Source of the DNA: Lachnospiraceae bacterium
GTDB taxonomy: Bacteria; Bacillota; Clostridia; Lachnospirales; Lachnospiraceae
Reading direction: 5' to 3'
NCBI GenBank assembly: GCA_022800815.1
Contig: JAAWRC010000018.1
Location: forward strand, 1-64,000
Length of the DNA stretch: 64,000 nt
Shown: positions 60,201 to 64,000 of the stretch, one piece after another
Numbering within the stretch: position 1 is the first letter of the stretch
Layout: each line of letters begins with the position of its first letter
Program-made: the position numbers and the translations under genes
The notes under the pieces: model-generated
What the model was told of the DNA's origin: nothing
Database searches by the model: none
Seen by the model: the letters and a program-made list of their open reading frames with translations, nothing else

Positions 60201-62618
60201 TTACGATTCCTCCATCATCGCTTTCTTTACCTTCTCCACTCCGGCGCTCTTTCCCCTGGAAGTCTTTGCATGGGCTTTTTTCTTCGCCGCAACGTTGCCC
60301 TTCACCTGCTCCACCACGGGAATGTACTGGAACACCTGGACGCCGAGGGGCGCCACCTTGATGGAAATGGACTGCTCCCGCTCGTCACACTCCACTGCCA
60401 CGGACTGCTTCACCCTCGGATTGGTCACGCCGCTTCCGCCATAGCGCACCTCGTCGCTGTTCAAAATCTCCTTGTACTTCCCCGCATAGGGCACTCCCAC
60501 CCGGTAGGCCTCGTGGGCCACGGGGACGAAATTGCAGACCACCAGGAGGGTTTCCGCCTTCTTCCCGCTCTTCCTCAGGAATACGACAATGTTCTCCTCG
60601 CCATTGGTGCAGTCGATCCATTCAAAGCCTTCCGGGTCGTCGTCCAGCGCCCAGAGGGCGGGGCTGTCCAGATACAGGCGGTTCAACGCTTTCACATAGT
60701 CATGGAGTTCTCTGTGGATGTCATAGTTTAAGAGGCACCACTGGAGCCCTTCCTTCTCATTCCACTCGTCCATCTGCCCGAATTCCTGCCCCATGAACAG
60801 GAGCTTCTTTCCGGGATGGGTCATCATGAAGCCGTAGGCCGCCCGGAGGTTGGAGAATTTCAACTCAAAGGTATCCCCCGGCATCTTCCCCACCATGGAG
60901 CCCTTCCCGTGGACCACCTCGTCGTGGGACAGCACCAGGATGAACCGCTCGCTGTAGGCGTAGACCATGCTGAAGGTCAGCTCGCCGTAGTGGTAGGTCC
61001 GGTACAGGGGATCGCACTGCATGTAGCCCAGGAAGTCGTTCATCCAGCCCATGTTCCACTTGTAGTCGAAGCCGACGGCACCGTCCTCCACGTCCCCCGT
61101 GATCCTGGGCCAGGCCGTGGACTCCTCCGCAATCAGCAGGGTGGGCAGTTTTTTCTTCTTGAAAATGGAGTTCAGGTGTTTCAGAAGCTCCAGGGCCTCC
61201 AGGTTTTCATTGCCGCCATACATGTTGGGGATCCACTCGCCGTCATTTTTCCCGTAATCCAGGTACAGCATGGAAGCCACCGCATCCATGCGGATCCCGT
61301 CGGCGTGGTATTCCTGGGCCCAAAAGAGGGCGTTGGCGATGAGGAAATTGGACACCTGGGGCCTTCCGTAATTGAAGATCAGGGTGCCCCAGTGGGGATG
61401 GGCGCCCCGTCTCGGGTCCTTGTGCTCATAGAGCCCCGTCCCGTCAAAGTCCGCCAGCCCGAAGGCGTCCCTGGGGAAATGGGCCGGAACCCAGTCCAGG
61501 ATCACGCCGATGCCGGCCTGGTGCATGGTGTCCATGAAAAAGCGGAAATCGTCCGGCGTCCCATAGCGGCTGGTGGGTGCGTAATACCCGGTCACCTGGT
61601 AGCCCCAGGAGCCGTCGAAGGGATGCTCCATCACCGGCATCAGCTCCACGTAGGTATAGCCCATCTCCTTCGCATAGGCCGCCAGCTCCGGCGCAATCTC
61701 CCGATAATTGAAAAATTCCTGCTCCGGCTCCGGTTTCTCTGCGGCTTCCGCCTCCGCCGCTCTGATCTCTTCCGCCTGTACCGCAGTCTCCGCTTCGGCC
61801 CCCTTGGCCTCCTCTGCGGCCTCCGGCTTCTTCCAGGACCCAAGATGCACCTCGTAGATATTCATGGGGGCGGGGCGGCCCTTCTCCGCTTGGGCCTTCT
61901 GCCCGTCCATCCACTCTTTGTCCTGCCAGGCGTAACCCTCCAAATCATAGACGATGGAGGCCGTCGCCGGCCGCTGCTCCGCATAGTTGGCATAAGGGTC
62001 CGCCTTCAGGCTGGGACTGCCGCCCCGGAATTTCACCTCGTATTTGTAGAGCGTCCCGGCCGGAAGCTCCGGGATAAACAGCTCGTAAATGCCGGAATCA
62101 CTGATCCGCTGCATCTGGTGGCGCCTGCCGTCCCAGAGATTGAAATCCCCCACCACGCTGACCCGCATGGCGTTGGGCGCCCACACGGAAAAGACCACGC
62201 CGGGCACGCCCTTCTGCGTCGTCGGATGCGCTCCCATTTTTTTGTAGATCTCATAATGGATCCCGGCATCAAACCGTTTAACGTCCTCCTCACTATATAT
62301 GGAAGAAAAACTGTAGGGATCGTGGAGGGTCTGAACCTCTCCGCTGTCCCAGGTCACCTCAAACACATAAGCGGGGATCCGCTTTCCCGGAATCAGCGCC
62401 GCAAAAAATCCCGCTTCGTCGGCCAGCTCCATCTCATACCGCTTTCCGCTCTTTTCCGTCACCACCGAGACGGCCGCCGCCGTCGGCAGGAACGCCTGGA
62501 TCAAAATCCCGTCGTCCGTCAGGTGCGGCCCGAGGACCGACGCCGGCTCCTGGCACTCCGAGTAGACAAGGGCCTCGATCTCCGGCCAGTCCATCAATTC
62601 GTATAATTTCTCGTTCAT
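60201..62618 (-). CDS. glgB: 1,4-alpha-glucan branching enzyme
   Basis: An 805-aa GH13 branching enzyme, slightly long. The N-terminal CBM48-type domains lead to the catalytic barrel: IYEVHLGSWK, then DGIRMDAVASMLYLDYGKND with the nucleophile D, LIAEESTAWP with the acid E, and LSHDEVVHGKGSMVGK. An insert of about 45 Ala/Glu-rich residues (EAAEEAKGAEAETAVQAEEI...) sits after GSWKK, before NYREIAPELA. A Lys/Ala-rich tail ends the protein. It makes alpha-1,6 branches in glycogen. No other glg gene lies in the window. GGAGG lies 8 bases before the ATG. Confidence 0.95.
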   Translation of the reverse strand: MNEKLYELMDWPEIEALVYSECQEPASVLGPHLTDDGILIQAFLPTAAAVSVVTEKSGKRYEMELADEAGFFAALIPGKRIPAYVFEVTWDSGEVQTLHDPYSFSSIYSEEDVKRFDAGIHYEIYKKMGAHPTTQKGVPGVVFSVWAPNAMRVSVVGDFNLWDGRRHQMQRISDSGIYELFIPELPAGTLYKYEVKFRGGSPSLKADPYANYAEQRPATASIVYDLEGYAWQDKEWMDGQKAQAEKGRPAPMNIYEVHLGSWKKPEAAEEAKGAEAETAVQAEEIRAAEAEAAEKPEPEQEFFNYREIAPELAAYAKEMGYTYVELMPVMEHPFDGSWGYQVTGYYAPTSRYGTPDDFRFFMDTMHQAGIGVILDWVPAHFPRDAFGLADFDGTGLYEHKDPRRGAHPHWGTLIFNYGRPQVSNFLIANALFWAQEYHADGIRMDAVASMLYLDYGKNDGEWIPNMYGGNENLEALELLKHLNSIFKKKKLPTLLIAEESTAWPRITGDVEDGAVGFDYKWNMGWMNDFLGYMQCDPLYRTYHYGELTFSMVYAYSERFILVLSHDEVVHGKGSMVGKMPGDTFELKFSNLRAAYGFMMTHPGKKLLFMGQEFGQMDEWNEKEGLQWCLLNYDIHRELHDYVKALNRLYLDSPALWALDDDPEGFEWIDCTNGEENIVVFLRKSGKKAETLLVVCNFVPVAHEAYRVGVPYAGKYKEILNSDEVRYGGSGVTNPRVKQSVAVECDEREQSISIKVAPLGVQVFQYIPVVEQVKGNVAAKKKAHAKTSRGKSAGVEKVKKAMMEES

Positions 62619-62723
62619 TGGCACATCCTCCTTGCTTTCATTCTATCATTTAAAGGCGGAGGATACAAGGACGGATTCCCTGAGTTTCCATAATTTTAAT
62701 TTTTGTGGATATGACAAAAAAAC

Positions 62724-62742
62724 CGGTCCCCGAGAGGGACCG
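62724..62742. terminator. Bidirectional terminator
   Basis: CGGTCCC and GGGACCG form a 7-bp stem with a short loop, between AAAAAAA and TTTTTT runs. On the minus strand it follows the fucose isomerase-like gene. Confidence 0.9.
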
Positions 62743-62795
62743 ATTTTTTCCTGACTTGACGAAAATGATAGAAACTCAGCGCTGTCTCCAGCTCC

Positions 62796-64000
62796 TCACT
62801 CGCCCAGCACTTCCACGTCGATCTTCATCATCTTGCAGATGGTCTTCAGCTCCTCGATGTGGTCGCCGTAAACGGCATGGGCATGGTTGGCATCGAAGTT
62901 GTCCAGGAATACCTTGTAGTCAAAGTGCAGCTTCGCAAAGTTGTGGGGCCATTCCTTGTTGGTCAGTTCCTCCCTCTCCTTGGGCATGGAGACCAGCTCC
63001 GCCGTGAACATGACCATGCGGTATCTGCGCTTTCCGTCCTCGTCCATGGAACGGCAGAGTCTTGCGATAGTGCAGAGACCCGGAGCCGTCTGGCAGTTCA
63101 CGTGGCAGCCGCCGCCCGCATAGATGTCCAGGCAGGGATAAAGGGTCACGTTCTTCAGATTCTCGTCGGGATCGTCGCTCCCCGTCGCATACCAGGTGGA
63201 CTCGGAGCCGCAGTTGCAGAATTCCAGCACCTGATTCTCCTCATCCCAGTGACGGACGTCCATGAACACCACCGGATCCCCCGTCAAAAGCTTCAGCATC
63301 TGCATGGTCAGGGCGGCGTCGGAATCCGCTTCGCAGGCGTAGACCACCGGCTCCTTGGCGCCGTCCCAGTCATAGGGATCGTTCATGAACGCCGCCGCAA
63401 TACATTCCGTACAGTAATGGCAGCTCATGTCGTAATGGCATTTCACGCCGACGAAATCGAACTCATTGTCCTTCTGGATCTTCTTGATGGCCTCGTAATG
63501 GCGGATCTGGGTCTTTAACTTCTCCGGAGTCAGCTTCTGCCCGTCGTACTCGATGGCCTTGCATTTCTCCGTCAGCCAGTTAAATGCCTTCTCCACCTGC
63601 TCCTCGGGAACCTCTGCGGCCAGGCGGACGATCTCGCTCTGGTCACAGTGCTCCACGTCCACGCCAAACTTTTCCTGCCAGTCCTGCATATCCACGGTGG
63701 CGCTGTACATGCCCAGGGAACGGCCGCCGATGAGGCCGTATTTCTGTCCGTTCAGTCCGTTCACCACCCGGGCGCATTTTCCAAAGGTGATGATCCGCCC
63801 CAGCACCTCGGGATCGTTGAAATCGCCGTAAGCGCGGAAGTGGGTGATACCCTGCTGGTTCAGCGCACCGCCGGCCGCCAGCATGGCCACCATGCCGGGC
63901 CAGTCCGGATTCAACTGGGCCGCCAGAAGGAACGGGCCTTGGCCGTATTTGGCCGCAATGGCCGAAAAGTTGGGCCATGCGAACACGCCGTAGGAAAAGA
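62796..64000 (-). CDS. L-fucose/L-arabinose isomerase family enzyme (5' end outside window)
   Basis: The visible 401 residues have the family layout: GVFAWPNFSAI near the edge, then YDMSCHYCTECIAAAFMNDP with metal-binding-type residues, ACEADSDAALTMQMLKLLTG, and GGGCHVNCQTAPGLCTIARL. It is related to FucI/FucIase-C domain proteins that interconvert aldose and ketose sugars with a divalent metal. The frame stays open to position 64000, so the N-terminus is missing. Specificity is unknown; cysteines in the CHYC motif are notable but not decisive. Confidence 0.8.
   Translation of the reverse strand, partial: FSYGVFAWPNFSAIAAKYGQGPFLLAAQLNPDWPGMVAMLAAGGALNQQGITHFRAYGDFNDPEVLGRIITFGKCARVVNGLNGQKYGLIGGRSLGMYSATVDMQDWQEKFGVDVEHCDQSEIVRLAAEVPEEQVEKAFNWLTEKCKAIEYDGQKLTPEKLKTQIRHYEAIKKIQKDNEFDFVGVKCHYDMSCHYCTECIAAAFMNDPYDWDGAKEPVVYACEADSDAALTMQMLKLLTGDPVVFMDVRHWDEENQVLEFCNCGSESTWYATGSDDPDENLKNVTLYPCLDIYAGGGCHVNCQTAPGLCTIARLCRSMDEDGKRRYRMVMFTAELVSMPKEREELTNKEWPHNFAKLHFDYKVFLDNFDANHAHAVYGDHIEELKTICKMMKIDVEVLGE

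Overview
The window looks like a chromosomal segment of a moderately GC-rich Clostridia member, most likely Lachnospiraceae. The evidence is the gene content and order: the rimP-nusA-ylxR-ylxQ-infB-rbfA-nrnA-truB-ribF-rpsO-pnp run, a Csp-like subtilase, DUF5688, DUF3784 and Bce-type transporter proteins, and Shine-Dalgarno sites before most genes. No ribosomal RNA is present, so the genus cannot be fixed. About 1-11.6 kb is clearly AT-rich and full of IS remnants; the rest is GC-rich and mostly housekeeping.

1-11.6 kb (accessory island). Remnants of transposases and a broken HExxH peptidase precede an intact tyrosine recombinase (783-1712). Next comes a roughly 9-kb segment (2022-11036) bounded by a perfect 44-bp inverted repeat (1978-2021 and 11037-11080). 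Inside, two convergent cassettes meet at a bidirectional terminator (4957-4996). The left one encodes a nucleotidyltransferase, a 35-aa peptide, a GT2 glycosyltransferase and an APH-like kinase. The right one encodes a 1126-aa nuclease-STAND NTPase-helical-repeat protein resembling Avs antiphage proteins. A near-consensus promoter just outside the right repeat points inward, and a strong hairpin lies outside the left repeat. I read this as a recombinase-driven invertible switch choosing between a glycan-modification cassette and a defence gene. The STAND side has since been separated from the promoter by an IS110-like element that is itself split by a deleted IS1182.

11.6-26.2 kb. Minus-strand genes: Csp-like subtilase, a ClpX-like unfoldase with a long linker, HtrA, a small membrane protein, ROK kinase plus ABC exporter, a two-gene AAA ATPase/DUF4276 module (probable defence), a MATE pump, an AGCS amino-acid:cation symporter, and MutM with an extra C-terminal domain.

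26.4-35.4 kb. Two small membrane proteins, then a Bce-type resistance operon (regulator, kinase, ATPase, permease) interrupted by a 259-bp foldback sequence, then purH and a divergently transcribed cation/calcium antiporter.

35.4-41 kb. A lipoprotein substrate-binding protein without a visible permease; a decay zone with three neighbouring genes (serine recombinase, GNAT, YjdF) that have all lost internal parts; YciI-like protein, queA, an SH3 protein and tRNA-Arg(CCG).

41-53.4 kb. DUF5688 protein, then the translation/RNA operon read from rimP leftwards to pnp. NusA carries a C-terminal rubredoxin-like domain.

53.5-64 kb. A class A penicillin-binding protein, a flavodoxin-like reductase, TypA/BipA, an MscS channel, glycogen branching enzyme, and an L-fucose isomerase-like enzyme cut by the window edge. 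Large intergenic inverted repeats recur at 23.3, 24.9, 31.6 and 56.5 kb.
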